Positions 42,974-54,064 are shown, numbered from the stretch's first letter. The stretch: 64,000 bases of DNA from Oscillospiraceae bacterium (GCA_910574995.1 CAJTCS010000003.1:62001-126000), one strand, 5' to 3'. Notes: generated from the letters alone by a model not told the origin. Program-made: numbers and translations.

Positions 42974-43177
42974 ATGAAAGCTTCAGAAATCAGAGAATTG
43001 ACAGCTGACGAGCTGAACAGCAAGCTTCAGGACCTGAAGGCCGAGCTTTTCAACCTGCGCTTCCAGCTCGCTATCAATCAGCTCGACAACCCCATGCGTA
43101 TCTCCGCCGTAAAGCGGGACATTGCCCGGGTGAAAACCGTCATCCGCGAGAACGAGCTTAGCGCCGGGAACGCATAA
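42974..43177 (+). CDS. rpmC: 50S ribosomal protein L29
   Basis: 67 residues ([36 protein letters not shown]). Two helices, complete. Confidence 0.97.
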   Translation: MKASEIRELTADELNSKLQDLKAELFNLRFQLAINQLDNPMRISAVKRDIARVKTVIRENELSAGNA

Positions 43178-43197
43178 GGGAAGGGAGGATAATTGAC

Positions 43198-43458
43198 GTG
43201 AGCGAAGCTAGGAACATGAGAAAAACAGCTGTGGGGCGCGTGGTCAGCAACAAGATGGACAAGACCGTGGTCGTGGCTATCCAAGACAGCGTGAAGCACC
43301 CCATTTATAATAAGGTCATCAAGCGCACCGTGAAGCGCAAGGCCCACGACGAAGAGAACCAGTGCTCGGTAGGGGACCGCGTACGCATCATGGAGACCCG
43401 CCCCCTGTCCAAGGATAAGAGATGGCGGCTGGTGGAGATCATCGAGAAGGCCAAATGA
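43198..43458 (+). CDS. rpsQ: 30S ribosomal protein S17
   Basis: 86 residues with a GTG start after GGGAGGATAATTGAC. OB-fold motifs [14 protein letters not shown] and [19 protein letters not shown] are present. Confidence 0.96.
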   Translation: MSEARNMRKTAVGRVVSNKMDKTVVVAIQDSVKHPIYNKVIKRTVKRKAHDEENQCSVGDRVRIMETRPLSKDKRWRLVEIIEKAK

Positions 43459-43505
43459 GGCCCAAATATTCTGTCTGGCTTTTTTAAGCAAAGGAGGAAC
43501 GCACT

Positions 43506-43874
43506 GTGATTCAACAGCAGTCTTACCTCAAGGTGGCCGACAACACCGGCGCGAAAGAGCTTATGTGCATTCGCGTGTTGGGCGGCACCGGCAGGAGGTA
43601 TGCCAATATCGGCGACGTGGTGGTGGCTTCTGTAAAGAAAGCGGCCCCCGGCGGCGTTGTGAAAAAGGGCGACGTGGTAAAGGCCGTTATCGTTCGGTCC
43701 GCTTCCGGCGTGCGCCGTGACGACGGCACCTATATCCGCTTCGACGAAAACGCCGCCGTCATCATCCGAGACGACAAGAACCCCCGGGGCACCCGTATCT
43801 TTGGGCCCGTGGCCCGCGAGCTGCGCGACAAGGACTATCTCCGTATCCTGTCGCTGGCCCCGGAAGTGCTTTGA
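43506..43874 (+). CDS. rplN: 50S ribosomal protein L14
   Basis: 122 residues with a GTG start after AAAGGAGG ([20 protein letters not shown]). Typical ends in [19 protein letters not shown]. Confidence 0.97.
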   Translation: MIQQQSYLKVADNTGAKELMCIRVLGGTGRRYANIGDVVVASVKKAAPGGVVKKGDVVKAVIVRSASGVRRDDGTYIRFDENAAVIIRDDKNPRGTRIFGPVARELRDKDYLRILSLAPEVL

Positions 43875-43889
43875 TGGAGGTGCATCGAG

Positions 43890-44210
43890 ATGAATAAGAA
43901 GATGCATGTAAAAAGCGGTGACACCGTTATGATCATCAGCGGCAAAGACCGCGGCAAAAAGGGCAAGGTCATGCAGGTCAGCCCCAAAGAGGGCAAGGTC
44001 ATCGTGGAAAACGCCAACTTCGTGCAGAAGCATGTGAAGCCCCGCAGGATGGGTGAGCCCGGCGGCATTATCAAGGCCGAAAGCGCCATCTATGCCTGCA
44101 AGGTGCAGGTTGTCTGCCCCCGCTGCGGGAAGCCCACCCGTGTGGGCCACAAGATCTCGCAGGACGGCACCAAAGAGCGCATTTGCAGGAAATGCGGCGA
44201 GTCGCTGTAA
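43890..44210 (+). CDS. rplX: 50S ribosomal protein L24
   Basis: 106 residues. KOW motif [14 protein letters not shown] at the start, and a zinc-ribbon-like [11 protein letters not shown] ... CRKCGESL at the end, as in Clostridia. Confidence 0.97.
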   Translation: MNKKMHVKSGDTVMIISGKDRGKKGKVMQVSPKEGKVIVENANFVQKHVKPRRMGEPGGIIKAESAIYACKVQVVCPRCGKPTRVGHKISQDGTKERICRKCGESL

Positions 44211-44227
44211 GGGAGGGAGAAGAACAC

Positions 44228-44767
44228 ATGGCAAGAATGAAGGATTTCTACAAGGCAGAGGTAGCCCCCGCCTTGATGAAGAAGTTTGGCTATAAAAGCG
44301 TCATGCAGATCCCCAAACTGGACAAGATCGTCATCAACGTGGGCGCCGGCGAGGCCAAGGACAACGCCAAGGCCATTGACGCCATCAGCGGCGACCTGAT
44401 GAAGATTACCGGCCAGAAGCCTGTGGTTTGCAAGGCCAAAAAGTCTGTGGCAAACTTTAAGCTGCGGGAAGGCATGCCCATCGGCGTGAAGGTTACCCTG
44501 CGCGGCGAGAGGATGTACGAGTTTTTGGACCGCCTTTTCAACGCGGCCCTGCCCCGCGTCCGCGACTTCCGCGGCATCAACCCCAATTCCTTTGACGGCC
44601 GGGGCAACTATAACATGGGTATCCGCGAGCAGCTGATTTTCCCCGAGATCGATTACGATAAGGTAGACAAGGTGCGGGGCATGGATATCTGCTTTGTCAC
44701 CACCGCCCATACGGACGAAGAGGCCCGGGAGTTCCTGACCTTGATGGGCGCCCCGTTTACAAGATAA
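44228..44767 (+). CDS. rplE: 50S ribosomal protein L5
   Basis: 179 residues ([20 protein letters not shown]) with [30 protein letters not shown]; binds 5S rRNA. Complete. Confidence 0.97.
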   Translation: MARMKDFYKAEVAPALMKKFGYKSVMQIPKLDKIVINVGAGEAKDNAKAIDAISGDLMKITGQKPVVCKAKKSVANFKLREGMPIGVKVTLRGERMYEFLDRLFNAALPRVRDFRGINPNSFDGRGNYNMGIREQLIFPEIDYDKVDKVRGMDICFVTTAHTDEEAREFLTLMGAPFTR

Positions 44768-44779
44768 GGAGGGATCATT

Positions 44780-44965
44780 GTGGCCAAGACTTCTATGAAA
44801 ATCAAGCAGCAGCGGGGCCAGAAATTCTCCACCCGGGAATATAACCGCTGCAAGATCTGCGGCAGGCCGCATGCCTACCTTCGGAAATTCGGTATTTGCC
44901 GCATCTGCTTCCGGGAACTTGCCTATAAGGGCGAGATCCCTGGGGTGAAGAAGGCAAGCTGGTAA
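44780..44965 (+). CDS. rpsN: 30S ribosomal protein S14, zinc-binding type Z
   Basis: 61 residues with a GTG start. CKIC...CRIC supply the zinc ligands; this short C+ type is usual in Firmicutes. Confidence 0.96.
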   Translation: MAKTSMKIKQQRGQKFSTREYNRCKICGRPHAYLRKFGICRICFRELAYKGEIPGVKKASW

Positions 44966-44985
44966 AGATTAGGGAGGTATAAGCC

Positions 44986-45384
44986 ATGCAAGTTACAGAT
45001 ACGATCGCCGATCTGCTGACCCGCATCCGCAACGCACAGGCGGCAAAGCATGACACGGTAGAGGTGCCTGCCTCTAACATGAAAAAGGCCATCTGCCAAA
45101 TATTGGTGGACGAAGGCTATATCAAGAACTTCACCGTAGCGGAAGACGGCAAGCAGGGCATCATCACCGTCACCCTGAAATATGCCGCCGGCCGGACCCC
45201 CGTCATCAAGGGGCTTAAGCGCGTTTCGAAGCCCGGCCTGCGCATTTACAGCGGCGTGGAAGACCTGCCCAAGGTCATGAAGGGCCTGGGCGTGGCCATC
45301 ATCTCCACTTCCCAGGGTATCATGACAGACCGTGCCGCCCGGAAAGCCAACATCGGCGGCGAAGTGATGGCATTTATTTGGTAA
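44986..45384 (+). CDS. rpsH: 30S ribosomal protein S8
   Basis: 132 residues ([20 protein letters not shown]) ending [15 protein letters not shown]; full length. S8 can autoregulate spc operons. Confidence 0.97.
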   Translation: MQVTDTIADLLTRIRNAQAAKHDTVEVPASNMKKAICQILVDEGYIKNFTVAEDGKQGIITVTLKYAAGRTPVIKGLKRVSKPGLRIYSGVEDLPKVMKGLGVAIISTSQGIMTDRAARKANIGGEVMAFIW

Positions 45385-45402
45385 AAGAGGGGGTGCACGA
45401 AT

Positions 45403-45951
45403 ATGTCGAGAATTGGAAGAAAACCCATAAATATTCCCGCCGGCGTCGAAGTGAAGATCGACGGCAGCGTTGTGACCGTGAAGGGCCCCAAGGGGGCCCT
45501 GACCCAGGCCTTTAACCCCACGATCACCATCCAGCAGGAGGGCAGCGAGATATTGGTTACCCGGCCTGACGACGAGAAGCAGTCCCGTTCCCTTCATGGC
45601 CTGACGCGCACGTTGGTGCACAACATGGTGCAGGGCGTGACAGAGGGCTTCTCGAAGACGCTGGAGGTACAGGGCGTTGGCTACCGTGTGCAGAAGCAGG
45701 GCAAAGACTTGGTCATGAACCTGGGCTTTTCCCATCAGGTGGTCGTCTCGGAAAATGAGGATATCAAGATCGAGGCCCCTAACGCCAACACCATCGTCAT
45801 TTCCGGCATCGATAAGCAGAAGGTGGGCCAGTTTGCCGCAGAAGTGCGGGAGAAGCGCCCCCCCGAGCCTTATAAGGGCAAGGGCATCCGCTATCAGGGC
45901 GAGTATGTACGCCATAAGGAAGGCAAGGCCGGTAAAGGCGCAAAAGGTTAA
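45403..45951 (+). CDS. rplF: 50S ribosomal protein L6
   Basis: 182 residues ([20 protein letters not shown]) with [25 protein letters not shown] at the C-terminus; complete. Confidence 0.97.
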   Translation: MSRIGRKPINIPAGVEVKIDGSVVTVKGPKGALTQAFNPTITIQQEGSEILVTRPDDEKQSRSLHGLTRTLVHNMVQGVTEGFSKTLEVQGVGYRVQKQGKDLVMNLGFSHQVVVSENEDIKIEAPNANTIVISGIDKQKVGQFAAEVREKRPPEPYKGKGIRYQGEYVRHKEGKAGKGAKG

Positions 45952-45972
45952 TGGTTAAGGAGTTGAGAAGAA

Positions 45973-46332
45973 ATGGTCAATAAGCCGGATACAAACAAGG
46001 CGCGCCTGCGGCGCCATAAGAGGGTCCGCGGCAAGATCTCGGGCACGGCCGAACGGCCCCGCCTGAACGTGTTCCGCTCCTCTACAAACATTTACGCCCA
46101 GATCATCGACGATGTGGCGGGCCACACCCTGTGCGCCGCCTCTACCCTGGAAAAGGGTTTCGAGGGCAAGGGGTCTAACAAAGAGGCTGCCCGGAAGGTG
46201 GGCAAGCTGATTGCCCAGAAGGCAGCAGAAAAAGGTATTACCAACGTGGTCTTCGACCGCGGCGGGTATATCTTCCACGGCCGCGTCAAAGAGCTGGCCG
46301 AAGGCGCCCGCGAGGGCGGCCTCAACTTCTAA
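45973..46332 (+). CDS. rplR: 50S ribosomal protein L18
   Basis: 119 residues; [18 protein letters not shown] and [25 protein letters not shown] are diagnostic. Binds 5S rRNA. Confidence 0.97.
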   Translation: MVNKPDTNKARLRRHKRVRGKISGTAERPRLNVFRSSTNIYAQIIDDVAGHTLCAASTLEKGFEGKGSNKEAARKVGKLIAQKAAEKGITNVVFDRGGYIFHGRVKELAEGAREGGLNF

Positions 46333-46349
46333 GAAGGAGGGAAACGATT

Positions 46350-46850
46350 TTGGCTAGTAACATCGACGCAACAACACTGGATATGCAAGAGCGCGTGGTT
46401 TCCATCAACCGCGTTGCCAAGACCGTGAAGGGCGGCCGCGTGATGAAGTTCTCCGCCCTCGTTGTAGTGGGCGACGGCCAGGGCACCGTGGGCTTTGGCA
46501 TAGGCAAGGCCGCTGAAGTGCCCGACGCCATCCGCAAGGGCATTGAAGACGCCAAGAAAAATTTGACGAAGATCGCCCTGCGGGGCAGCACCATCCCCCA
46601 TGAGATTGTAGGCGAGTTTGGCGCGGGCAAGGTCATCTTGAAGCCCGCCGCCCCCGGTACCGGCGTTATCGCCGGCGGCCCTGTGCGCGCCGTGGTAGAA
46701 AGCGCCGGTATCAAGGACATCCGTACCAAGGCGTTGCGGTCTAACAACCCCTGCAATGTGGTGCGCGCCACGCTGGCCGGCCTTACCCAGCTGCGCACAG
46801 TGGAAGAGGTGGCCGCTATCCGGGGCAAATCCCCCAAGGAAATTCTGTAA
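46350..46850 (+). CDS. rpsE: 30S ribosomal protein S5
   Basis: 166 residues with a TTG start after [43 protein letters not shown] and the loop [17 protein letters not shown] are present. Confidence 0.96.
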   Translation: MASNIDATTLDMQERVVSINRVAKTVKGGRVMKFSALVVVGDGQGTVGFGIGKAAEVPDAIRKGIEDAKKNLTKIALRGSTIPHEIVGEFGAGKVILKPAAPGTGVIAGGPVRAVVESAGIKDIRTKALRSNNPCNVVRATLAGLTQLRTVEEVAAIRGKSPKEIL

Positions 46851-46868
46851 AAAAGGGAGGCGCAAGCT

Positions 46869-47036
46869 GTGAAAATCACGTTGATCAAAAGCCTAATCGG
46901 CTGCAAAAAAGACCAGATTGCGACCGCTCTGTCCCTGGGCCTGAAAAAGGTGGGCGACTGTACGGAGCAGCCCGACAACCCCCAGACCCAAGGGAAGGTC
47001 CGGAAGATCGGCCATCTGGTACAGGTCGTTAAGTAA
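46869..47036 (+). CDS. rpmD: 50S ribosomal protein L30
   Basis: 55 residues with a GTG start (KITLIKSLIGCKKDQIATAL ... QTQGKVRKIGHLVQVVK). Short but complete for the family, and in its usual place between rpsE and rplO. Confidence 0.95.
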   Translation: MKITLIKSLIGCKKDQIATALSLGLKKVGDCTEQPDNPQTQGKVRKIGHLVQVVK

Positions 47037-47058
47037 GCGATAGAGGAGGTGCGTGACA

Positions 47059-47499
47059 ATGAAGCTCAATCAGCTGACAGCTACGCCTGGCGCGACGAAA
47101 GAGCGCAAGCGTATAGGCCGGGGCTATGGCTCTGGCACCGGCAAAACCGCCGGTAAAGGCCACAAAGGCCAGAAGGCCCGTTCTGGCCACGGACAGCGCC
47201 CCGGTTTCGAGGGCGGCCAGATGCCCCTGCAACGGCGTATCCCTAAGCGTGGCTTTAACAACATTTTTGCCAAAGAAATTGTTTCTGTAAACGTGGGCAG
47301 CCTGAACGGCTTTGAAGACGGGGCGGCAGTGGACGCCGCCGCCCTTATCCAGGCTGGTATTATCAAAAAGAGCGGCGACGGCGTGAAGATCCTTGCCAAT
47401 GGCGAGCTGAAGAAGAAGCTTACCATCAAGGCCAGTGCTTTTTCCCAGGCGGCGAAAGCCAAAATCGAAGCCGCTGGCGGGAAGGCCGAGGTGATCTGA
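47059..47499 (+). CDS. rplO: 50S ribosomal protein L15
   Basis: 146 residues from the ATG at 47059 (GAGGAGGTGCGTGAC upstream). Gly-rich N-terminus [22 protein letters not shown] is typical. secY follows 1 bp after the stop. Confidence 0.97.
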   Translation: MKLNQLTATPGATKERKRIGRGYGSGTGKTAGKGHKGQKARSGHGQRPGFEGGQMPLQRRIPKRGFNNIFAKEIVSVNVGSLNGFEDGAAVDAAALIQAGIIKKSGDGVKILANGELKKKLTIKASAFSQAAKAKIEAAGGKAEVI

Positions 47500-47500
47500 T

Positions 47501-48811
47501 TTGCTGAACACGATCAAGAATGCCTGGCGGATCCCGGATCTCAGGAAGAAGATGCTTTTTACCCTGTTGATCATTGTGGTCTTCCGCTTTGGCTCTGTCA
47601 TCCCCGTGCCTTTCCTGGAGGCCTCTGCGCTGGCAAACCTGATGCAGGACAGCGCGAACTCGGCCCTGGGCTATATCAACATGCTGACAGGCGGCGCGTT
47701 CTCGTACGCTTCCCTGTTCGCCATGGGCATCACGCCCTATATCAACAGTTCTATCATCATGCAGCTGCTGACCATTGCTATCCCCGCTTTAGAGCGCCTG
47801 CAAAAGGAAGGCGAGGAGGGCCGCAAGAAAATTGCCACCATCACCCGGTATGTTACGGTGGGCCTGGGCCTTATCCAGGGCGTGGCCTATTATTTCTACT
47901 TGCGTAACTCTGGCATCGTCAAATATACCGCTGGATTCGGCGGCGTGTTCGTGGGCTTCGTCATTGTACTGGCGTTTACCGCCGGTACGGCCCTGATCAT
48001 GTGGATGGGCGAACAGATCAATGACAAGGGCATTGGCAACGGCATCTCCATGATCCTCTTCGCGGGCATCGTGGCCCGCCTGCCCGTCACCTTCGGGATG
48101 GTGTGGCAGTTCTTCAGCCTGGGCCTGGCAGACCCCTCCGGCAGCGGCCGGTTCTTGGTGCTGGCCCCCCTGTTTATCGTCCTGTTCTTGGTTGTCATCT
48201 GGGTCATCGTTTTCATGAACGAGGCCGAACGGCGCATCCCGGTGCAATATGCCAAGAAAGTGGTGGGCCGTAAGATGTACGGCGGCCAGAGCACGCACCT
48301 GCCTGTCAAGGTAGCCATGAGCGGCGTTATGCCGGTGATCTTTGCCAGTTCCATCCTGCAGATCCCCCAGTTCATCCAGTTCTTTGCGAACCCGGCGGAG
48401 GGCACCTTCTGGGCGTCATTCTTGAACGCCTTTACCCAGACCGGCTGGGTCTATATCGTGCTTTATTTCCTGCTTATCGTCATGTTCGCATATTTCTATA
48501 TGTCCGTCCAGTATAATCCACTGGAAATGGCCAATAATCTCCGCCAAAGCAACGGCACTGTCCCGGGTATCCGCCCTGGCAAGCCCACGGCGGATTTCAT
48601 CGCCAAGATCCTCTCGAAAGTTACCCTCATCGGCGCGCTGTTCCTGGCCTTTGTGGCCCTGATCCCCATCATCTATACCATGGTGACCGGGATGACAGGC
48701 CTCAGTTTGGGCGGCACCTCGGTTATCATCATCGTGGGCGTTGCCCTGGAGACCGTGAAGCAGCTGGAGAGCCAGATGATGATGCGCCATTACAAGGGCT
48801 TCCTGGATTAA
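47501..48811 (+). CDS. secY: Protein translocase subunit SecY
   Basis: 436 residues, ten membrane helices, TTG start. FRFGSVIPVPF, the periplasmic plug-containing ALGYINMLTGGA, RIPVQYAKKVVGRKMYGGQSTHLPVKV and the late cytoplasmic loop NLRQSNGTVPGIRPGKPT are all present. It forms the SecYEG pore. Confidence 0.97.
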   Translation: MLNTIKNAWRIPDLRKKMLFTLLIIVVFRFGSVIPVPFLEASALANLMQDSANSALGYINMLTGGAFSYASLFAMGITPYINSSIIMQLLTIAIPALERLQKEGEEGRKKIATITRYVTVGLGLIQGVAYYFYLRNSGIVKYTAGFGGVFVGFVIVLAFTAGTALIMWMGEQINDKGIGNGISMILFAGIVARLPVTFGMVWQFFSLGLADPSGSGRFLVLAPLFIVLFLVVIWVIVFMNEAERRIPVQYAKKVVGRKMYGGQSTHLPVKVAMSGVMPVIFASSILQIPQFIQFFANPAEGTFWASFLNAFTQTGWVYIVLYFLLIVMFAYFYMSVQYNPLEMANNLRQSNGTVPGIRPGKPTADFIAKILSKVTLIGALFLAFVALIPIIYTMVTGMTGLSLGGTSVIIIVGVALETVKQLESQMMMRHYKGFLD

Positions 48812-48947
48812 GGCAGCGCCCTACAGTTTTGAGAACGCGGGGCGTTGCTGGCGCCCCGGAAAACGCGGGAGGCCCCCATGCCAGGGCAGCAGGTATGCGC
48901 CAGGCCAGGGGGGCGGCTCCGGCGGGTTTTTGGAAAGGATGTTTGCT

Positions 48948-49586
48948 ATGAAGCTGATTCTTTTAGGTGCGCCGGGAGCCGGAAAGGGCACCCAAGCGGA
49001 AATTATTTGCCAGAAAAACCATATACCCACTATCTCCACGGGGAATATCCTCCGTGAAGCGTTGAAGAGCGGCACAGAGATGGGCCTGAAAGCCAAGACC
49101 TTTATGGAAAGCGGCCAGCTGGTGCCCGACGAGATCCTCATCGGCATCATTAAAGACCGCCTGCAGGAGGATGACTGCAAAAACGGCTTCATCCTGGATG
49201 GCTTCCCACGCACCATCCCCCAGGCCGAGGCTCTGGACGGAATGGGCATTAAGATCGACGCGGTACTGGACATCGAAGTGCCAGACGAGGAGATCGTGGC
49301 CCGTATGTCCGGACGCCGTGTCTGCGAAAGCTGCGGCGCCTCTTACCATGTGCTGTATAAGCAGCCTAAGGAAGACGGCAAGTGCGACAGCTGCGCAGGC
49401 GCCCTCGTCCAACGCAAGGACGACCACCCGGATACAGTGAAAGAACGCCTGGCAGTCTACCATACCCAGACAGAGCCCTTGAAGGAATATTATAGCAAGC
49501 AAGGGAAGCTGCTGGTGGTGCATGGCCAGGATGCCGTTGAGGCAACGACAAAGCTGGTATTGGAGGCTTTGGAGGACCTCACATGA
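48948..49586 (+). CDS. adk: Adenylate kinase
   Basis: 212 residues from the ATG at 48948. The P-loop is GAPGAGKGTQ; FILDGFPRTIPQAEAL and the long LID with zinc ligands CESC ... CDSC (Gram-positive type) follow. It interconverts ATP+AMP and 2 ADP. It overlaps map by 4 bp. Confidence 0.97.
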   Translation: MKLILLGAPGAGKGTQAEIICQKNHIPTISTGNILREALKSGTEMGLKAKTFMESGQLVPDEILIGIIKDRLQEDDCKNGFILDGFPRTIPQAEALDGMGIKIDAVLDIEVPDEEIVARMSGRRVCESCGASYHVLYKQPKEDGKCDSCAGALVQRKDDHPDTVKERLAVYHTQTEPLKEYYSKQGKLLVVHGQDAVEATTKLVLEALEDLT

Positions 49587-50335
49587 TCGTGCTGAAAACG
49601 AGCCGCGAGCTTTCCATTATGCGGAAAGCCGGGAAAATCTCGCAGACAGCACTGCGCCTGGCAGGCGAGGCCGTAGAGCCAGGGGTCTCCACCTGGGAGA
49701 TTGACAAGATAGTGCACGATTATATCATCAAGATGGGGGCTACCCCCAGCTTCCTACACTATAACGGCTTTCCCGCCAGTGCTTGTATTTCTGTAAACGA
49801 CGTGGTAATCCACGGCATACCCCACAAGCGCCAGCTTCTGAGGCAGGGCGATATTGTCAGCATAGACGTGGGCGCCTGTTACGAAGGCTTCCACGGCGAC
49901 AATGCCTGGACATTCCCCTGTGGGCAGATCGACCCGGAAGCCCGGGCGTTGCTGGACGCTACTGAACAGGCACTGTACCGCGGCATCGAACAGGCCCGCC
50001 CCGGCAACCGGCTGGGGGATATCGGCCACGCGGTGCAGGCGTATGCCGAAGCTCGCAAGTACTCGGTGGTACGAGACTTCGTCGGCCACGGAGTAGGTGC
50101 GAAGCTGCACGAAGACCCAAGCGTCCCCAATTACGGCACACCCGGCAGGGGTGTGCGGCTGCAGGCCGGCATGACCATCGCCATCGAGCCCATGGTCAAC
50201 CAAGGCAGGCACGAAATAGAGGTTTTGAAAGACGGCTGGACCATTATGACAAAGGACCATTCCCTGGCAGCCCATTTCGAGCATACCGTGGCCATCACGC
50301 CCGATGGCCCCGTCGTCCTGACGCGGTTAGATTGA
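49583..50335 (+). CDS. map: Methionine aminopeptidase, type I
   Basis: 250 residues. Metal ligands lie in SIDVGACYEGFHGDNAWTF (two Asp), the His in VGHGVGAKLHEDP, and the Glu residues in IAIEPMVN and HFEHTVAITPDG. It removes the initiator Met. Translationally coupled to adk (ATGA). Confidence 0.97.
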   Translation: MIVLKTSRELSIMRKAGKISQTALRLAGEAVEPGVSTWEIDKIVHDYIIKMGATPSFLHYNGFPASACISVNDVVIHGIPHKRQLLRQGDIVSIDVGACYEGFHGDNAWTFPCGQIDPEARALLDATEQALYRGIEQARPGNRLGDIGHAVQAYAEARKYSVVRDFVGHGVGAKLHEDPSVPNYGTPGRGVRLQAGMTIAIEPMVNQGRHEIEVLKDGWTIMTKDHSLAAHFEHTVAITPDGPVVLTRLD

Positions 50336-50345
50336 GGGCTGTGCC

Positions 50346-50600
50346 ATGGAAGTGAAACGCGGCCAGGTGGTCAGGTCGTTGGCCGGCCATGATAAAGGCG
50401 GCTTTCTGGTGGTGCTGCAAACAGAACCACCTTATGCCCTGGTATGCGACGGCAAACGCCGCCCGCTAGAGCGCCCCAAGCGCAAGAAATTGATACACAT
50501 GGCCCCAACGGCCACTGTGCTGGGGGAAGAGCCGCTAAGAACCAATCGACAAATACGGACCGCCCTCAGCCCCTTTGGGGGCCGGGCGGGGAAAACGTAA
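50346..50600 (+). CDS. KOW-domain RNA-binding protein
   Basis: 84 residues; [22 protein letters not shown] is a KOW motif and [22 protein letters not shown] resembles the L14e-like proteins found between map and infA in Clostridia. Likely ribosome-associated; exact role unknown. Confidence 0.85.
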   Translation: MEVKRGQVVRSLAGHDKGGFLVVLQTEPPYALVCDGKRRPLERPKRKKLIHMAPTATVLGEEPLRTNRQIRTALSPFGGRAGKT

Positions 50601-50620
50601 CGCACGGAGGTTTTTACCCT

Positions 50621-50839
50621 ATGTCAAAGCAGGACGTAATTGAAGTACAGGGCGTGGTAAAAGAGGCCCTGCCCAACGCGACGTTCCAGGTCGAGCTGCA
50701 AAACGGCCACACAGTGCTGGCCCATATCTCCGGTAAGCTGCGCATGAATTTCATCCGCATCCTTCCGGGAGACAAGGTAACCATGGAGATGTCCCCTTAT
50801 GACCTGACAAAAGGGCGCATTACCTGGCGGTCGAAGTAA
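50621..50839 (+). CDS. infA: Translation initiation factor IF-1
   Basis: 72 residues from the ATG at 50621 (CGGAGG upstream): [20 protein letters not shown] and [20 protein letters not shown]. Complete OB-fold. Confidence 0.97.
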   Translation: MSKQDVIEVQGVVKEALPNATFQVELQNGHTVLAHISGKLRMNFIRILPGDKVTMEMSPYDLTKGRITWRSK

Positions 50840-50977
50840 CCGGGGCGCGGTCTCAGCCGCCGCTTCGGCCGGCGCCCCGGGACCCCACCAGAAACCTGAC
50901 GTTTCTGGGCTTTGCCTTGGGGGAAAGCCCGGGACACCGGCGGGGGGGATGGGGCGCGTCGGAAAAGCTTATTGGCA

Positions 50978-51042
50978 GTACCTTTTTTACAAAAAAGGTA
51001 CGAGAGTTCTTTTGGATACTTTCTCCCTAAAGTAAGTATCCT
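50978..51042. repeat. Two AT-rich hairpins before rpmJ
   Basis: GTACCTTTTTT-AC-AAAAAAGGTAC (50978-51001) and GGATACTT...AAGTATCC (51015-51042) lie in the 232-bp gap between infA and rpmJ. Such hairpins are out of keeping with the G+C-rich surroundings and may be a repeat element or an internal regulatory structure. Confidence 0.6.
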
Positions 51043-51071
51043 ATTGACCCGAACAAAGGAGGGTACGCAAC

Positions 51072-51185
51072 ATGAAAGTAAGGCCTTCTGTGAAAAAGAT
51101 GTGCGAGAAATGCAAGATTATAAAGCGCAAGGGCAAGGTCATGGTCATCTGTGACAACCCCAAGCATAAGCAGCGCCAGGGCTAA
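51072..51185 (+). CDS. rpmJ: 50S ribosomal protein L36
   Basis: 37 residues ([20 protein letters not shown]) with the four zinc ligands C-x2-C ... C-x4-H (CEKC, CDNPKH). AAAGGAGGGTACGCAAC precedes the ATG. Confidence 0.97.
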   Translation: MKVRPSVKKMCEKCKIIKRKGKVMVICDNPKHKQRQG

Positions 51186-51204
51186 AATTTTGGAGGTGTA
51201 ACAA

Positions 51205-51573
51205 ATGGCTCGTATTTCCGGTATCGACCTGCCCCGAGACAAGCGTATCGAGATCGCGCTTACCTATATTTATGGCATCGGCCGCAAAACTGCAACCAAT
51301 ATCTGTGCCCAGACCGGCGTCAACCCCGATATCCGCGTGCGGGACCTTTCTGAGGACGACACGGCCAAGCTAAGGGATTATATCGATAAGAACTGCCATG
51401 TAGAGGGCGACCTGCGCCGCGACGTGGCGTTTGACATCAAGCGCCTCATCGAAATCGGCTGCTATCGCGGCGTGCGCCACCGCAAGGGCCTGCCCGTACA
51501 CGGCCAGCGCACCAAGACCAATGCCCGGACCCGGAAGGGCCCCCGCAAAACCATGGCTAACAAGAAGAAGTAA
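51205..51573 (+). CDS. rpsM: 30S ribosomal protein S13
   Basis: 122 residues ([20 protein letters not shown]) with the H2TH-type YGIGRKTA and C-terminal [21 protein letters not shown]. Complete. Confidence 0.97.
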   Translation: MARISGIDLPRDKRIEIALTYIYGIGRKTATNICAQTGVNPDIRVRDLSEDDTAKLRDYIDKNCHVEGDLRRDVAFDIKRLIEIGCYRGVRHRKGLPVHGQRTKTNARTRKGPRKTMANKKK

Positions 51574-51588
51574 GGAGGGGTTTCATAA

Positions 51589-51990
51589 ATGGCAGCACAA
51601 AAGGGGACGAAAGGTACGGTGCGCCGCCGCCGCGAACGCAAGAATATCGAGCGTGGCGCCGCCCATATCCAGTCCACATTTAACAATACCATTGTCACCA
51701 TCACCGACACCCAGGGCAACGCGATCTCCTGGGCAAGCTCTGGCGAGCTGGGCTTCCGGGGCTCTCGGAAGTCTACCCCCTTCGCCGCGCAGACCGCTGC
51801 TGAAACAGCCGCCCGCCTGGCTATGGAACACGGCATGAAGTCCGTTGAGGTGTATGTAAAGGGCCCCGGCGCCGGCCGTGAAGCCGCTATCCGCGCCCTG
51901 CAGGCCGCCGGCCTGGACGTCTCCATGATCAAAGACGTTACCCCTATCCCTCACAACGGGTGCCGTCCTCCCAAGAGAAGACGCGTGTAA
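51589..51990 (+). CDS. rpsK: 30S ribosomal protein S11
   Basis: 133 residues; [20 protein letters not shown] and [17 protein letters not shown] are characteristic. Complete. Confidence 0.97.
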   Translation: MAAQKGTKGTVRRRRERKNIERGAAHIQSTFNNTIVTITDTQGNAISWASSGELGFRGSRKSTPFAAQTAAETAARLAMEHGMKSVEVYVKGPGAGREAAIRALQAAGLDVSMIKDVTPIPHNGCRPPKRRRV

Positions 51991-52022
51991 AAGTACCGAA
52001 TCATTAGGAGGTTACTCAGAAT

Positions 52023-52649
52023 ATGGCAAGATATACAGAAGCCGTGTGCAAGCTGTGCCGCCGCGAGGGCCAGAAGCTGTTTTTGAAGGGCGAGCGGTGC
52101 TACACAGATAAATGTGCGATCAACCGCAGGGCATATGCCCCCGGCCAGCATGGCCAGGGACGCAAGAAGACCTCTGAGTACGGCCTGCAGCTGCGCGCCA
52201 AGCAGATGACCCGCCGGTTCTACGGCGTACTGGAAGGGCAGTTCCATCATTATTACGAGATGGCCACCAAAATGCCCGGCAAGGCCGGCGACAACCTGCT
52301 GATTTTGCTGGAGTCCCGCCTGGACAATGTGGTATACCGCTGCGGCTGGGCCAGCTCCCGGGCGGAGGCCCGCCAGCTGGTGGTGCACGGCCATTACACC
52401 GTCAACGGCAAAAAGGTGGACATCCCCTCTTACCTGGTAAAGCCCGGTGAGACGGTCGCGATTAAAGATGGCAGCCGCCAAAGCGACAAGTTCAAGGCTG
52501 TGCTGGAATCCAATTCCGCCCGCCCCACCCCCCAATGGCTGGATGTGGACGCCGCCAACGCGCAGGCAAAAATGGCCCAGATGCCCACCCGTGAAGAAAT
52601 CGACCTGGAAGTGGACGAGACGCTTATTGTCGAGTTGTACTCCAAGTAA
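52023..52649 (+). CDS. rpsD: 30S ribosomal protein S4
   Basis: 208 residues; N-terminal [28 protein letters not shown] keeps the zinc-binding Cys set, and the S4 RNA-binding domain is [25 protein letters not shown]. Confidence 0.97.
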   Translation: MARYTEAVCKLCRREGQKLFLKGERCYTDKCAINRRAYAPGQHGQGRKKTSEYGLQLRAKQMTRRFYGVLEGQFHHYYEMATKMPGKAGDNLLILLESRLDNVVYRCGWASSRAEARQLVVHGHYTVNGKKVDIPSYLVKPGETVAIKDGSRQSDKFKAVLESNSARPTPQWLDVDAANAQAKMAQMPTREEIDLEVDETLIVELYSK

Positions 52650-52718
52650 ATCCCTTCCCGTGGGATTCAGGCATCGTAACCGTGGCAATTTTTGCGCTGT
52701 GTAAAAGGAGGATCGCGG

Positions 52719-53672
52719 ATGATTGAGATAGAAAGACCCAAAATTGAAATAGCGGAAATACTCGAAAACGGCACGTATGGGAAGTTTGTAGTCGAGCCTC
52801 TGGAAAGGGGCTTTGGCACCACCCTGGGCAACTCCCTGCGCCGGGTGTTGCTTTCCAGCTTGCCGGGCATTGCTGTGAAGTCTATGAAGATCGACGGCGT
52901 GCTGCACGAGTTTTCCACCATCCCGGGTGTAAAAGAAGACGTCACCGAGATCGTGCTGAACATCAAGGGCCTGGTGGCAAAGCTCCACTGCGACGGCCCT
53001 AAGACGGTCGAGATTTCTGCCGAGGGCCCCTGCGTGGTCACGGCGGATTCCATCAAAAGTGACAGCGAGGTAGAGGTCCTGAACCCGGACCTGCACATCG
53101 CCACCCTGGGGGACGGGGCCAAGCTTTATATGGAGCTGACCCTGGATAAGGGAAGGGGTTATGTCTCGAACGAACGCAACAAGCAGAACCTGCCGGAAGG
53201 CGTAATCGGGGAGATTGCGGTCGATTCTATTTACACACCTGTGCTCAAGGTCAATTTCAACGTGGAAAGCACCCGCGTGGGCCAAAGCATCGACTATGAC
53301 AAGCTGACGCTGGAAGTCTGGACCAACGGTGTTATCAACGCGCAAGAGGCGGTTTCTCTTGCGGCCAAGGTCCTCACCGACCACCTGAACCTCTTCGTAG
53401 ACCTGTCTGACAAGGGCAAGAGTACGGAGATCATGGTGGAAAAGGACGAGGGCGGGAAGGAAAAAGTCCTTGAAATGACCATAGAAGAGCTGGACCTGTC
53501 GGTCCGCTCCTTTAACTGCCTCAAGCGCGCGGGCATCAATACGGTAGAAGACTTGATCAACAAGTCTGAGGAGGACATGATGAAGGTGCGCAACCTGGGG
53601 CGGAAGTCGCTGGAAGAGGTCATATGGAAGCTGGCTTCCCTGGGCTTCAGCCTGCGTAAGGATGACGAATAA
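52719..53672 (+). CDS. rpoA: RNA polymerase alpha subunit
   Basis: 317 residues from the ATG at 52719 (AAAAGGAGG upstream). The NTD has [23 protein letters not shown]; the CTD, which binds UP elements and activators, has [19 protein letters not shown] and [11 protein letters not shown]. Confidence 0.97.
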   Translation: MIEIERPKIEIAEILENGTYGKFVVEPLERGFGTTLGNSLRRVLLSSLPGIAVKSMKIDGVLHEFSTIPGVKEDVTEIVLNIKGLVAKLHCDGPKTVEISAEGPCVVTADSIKSDSEVEVLNPDLHIATLGDGAKLYMELTLDKGRGYVSNERNKQNLPEGVIGEIAVDSIYTPVLKVNFNVESTRVGQSIDYDKLTLEVWTNGVINAQEAVSLAAKVLTDHLNLFVDLSDKGKSTEIMVEKDEGGKEKVLEMTIEELDLSVRSFNCLKRAGINTVEDLINKSEEDMMKVRNLGRKSLEEVIWKLASLGFSLRKDDE

Positions 53673-53699
53673 GCTATTTTGACGATAGGAGGGAATATC

Positions 53700-54041
53700 A
53701 TGCCGGGAACCAGAAAATTGGGCAGGACCACCGCCCACAGGACGGCTATGCTGCGCGGCCTGGTGACGTTCTTCTTTGAAAACGGCAAGATTGAAACGAC
53801 CGTTACAAGGGCCAAGGAAGTGCGGTCTTTGGCCGAGAAGATGATTACCATCGCCAAGGACGGCAGCCTGCACAACAAACGCCTGGTCATGAGCTTCATC
53901 ACCAAGGAGAGCGTGACGAACAAGCTGTTCACGGAGATCGCCCCCAAGTATGCGGACCGCAACGGCGGTTATACCCGCATTACCAAGCTGGGCCCCCGCC
54001 GGGGCGACGCGGCTGAGATGGCGGTCATCGAACTGCTGTAA
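53700..54041 (+). CDS. rplQ: 50S ribosomal protein L17
   Basis: 113 residues ([20 protein letters not shown]), last gene of the ribosomal operon, followed by a strong terminator. Confidence 0.97.
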   Translation: MPGTRKLGRTTAHRTAMLRGLVTFFFENGKIETTVTRAKEVRSLAEKMITIAKDGSLHNKRLVMSFITKESVTNKLFTEIAPKYADRNGGYTRITKLGPRRGDAAEMAVIELL

Positions 54042-54064
54042 TCGCTGGGATTCAGTATATATGG

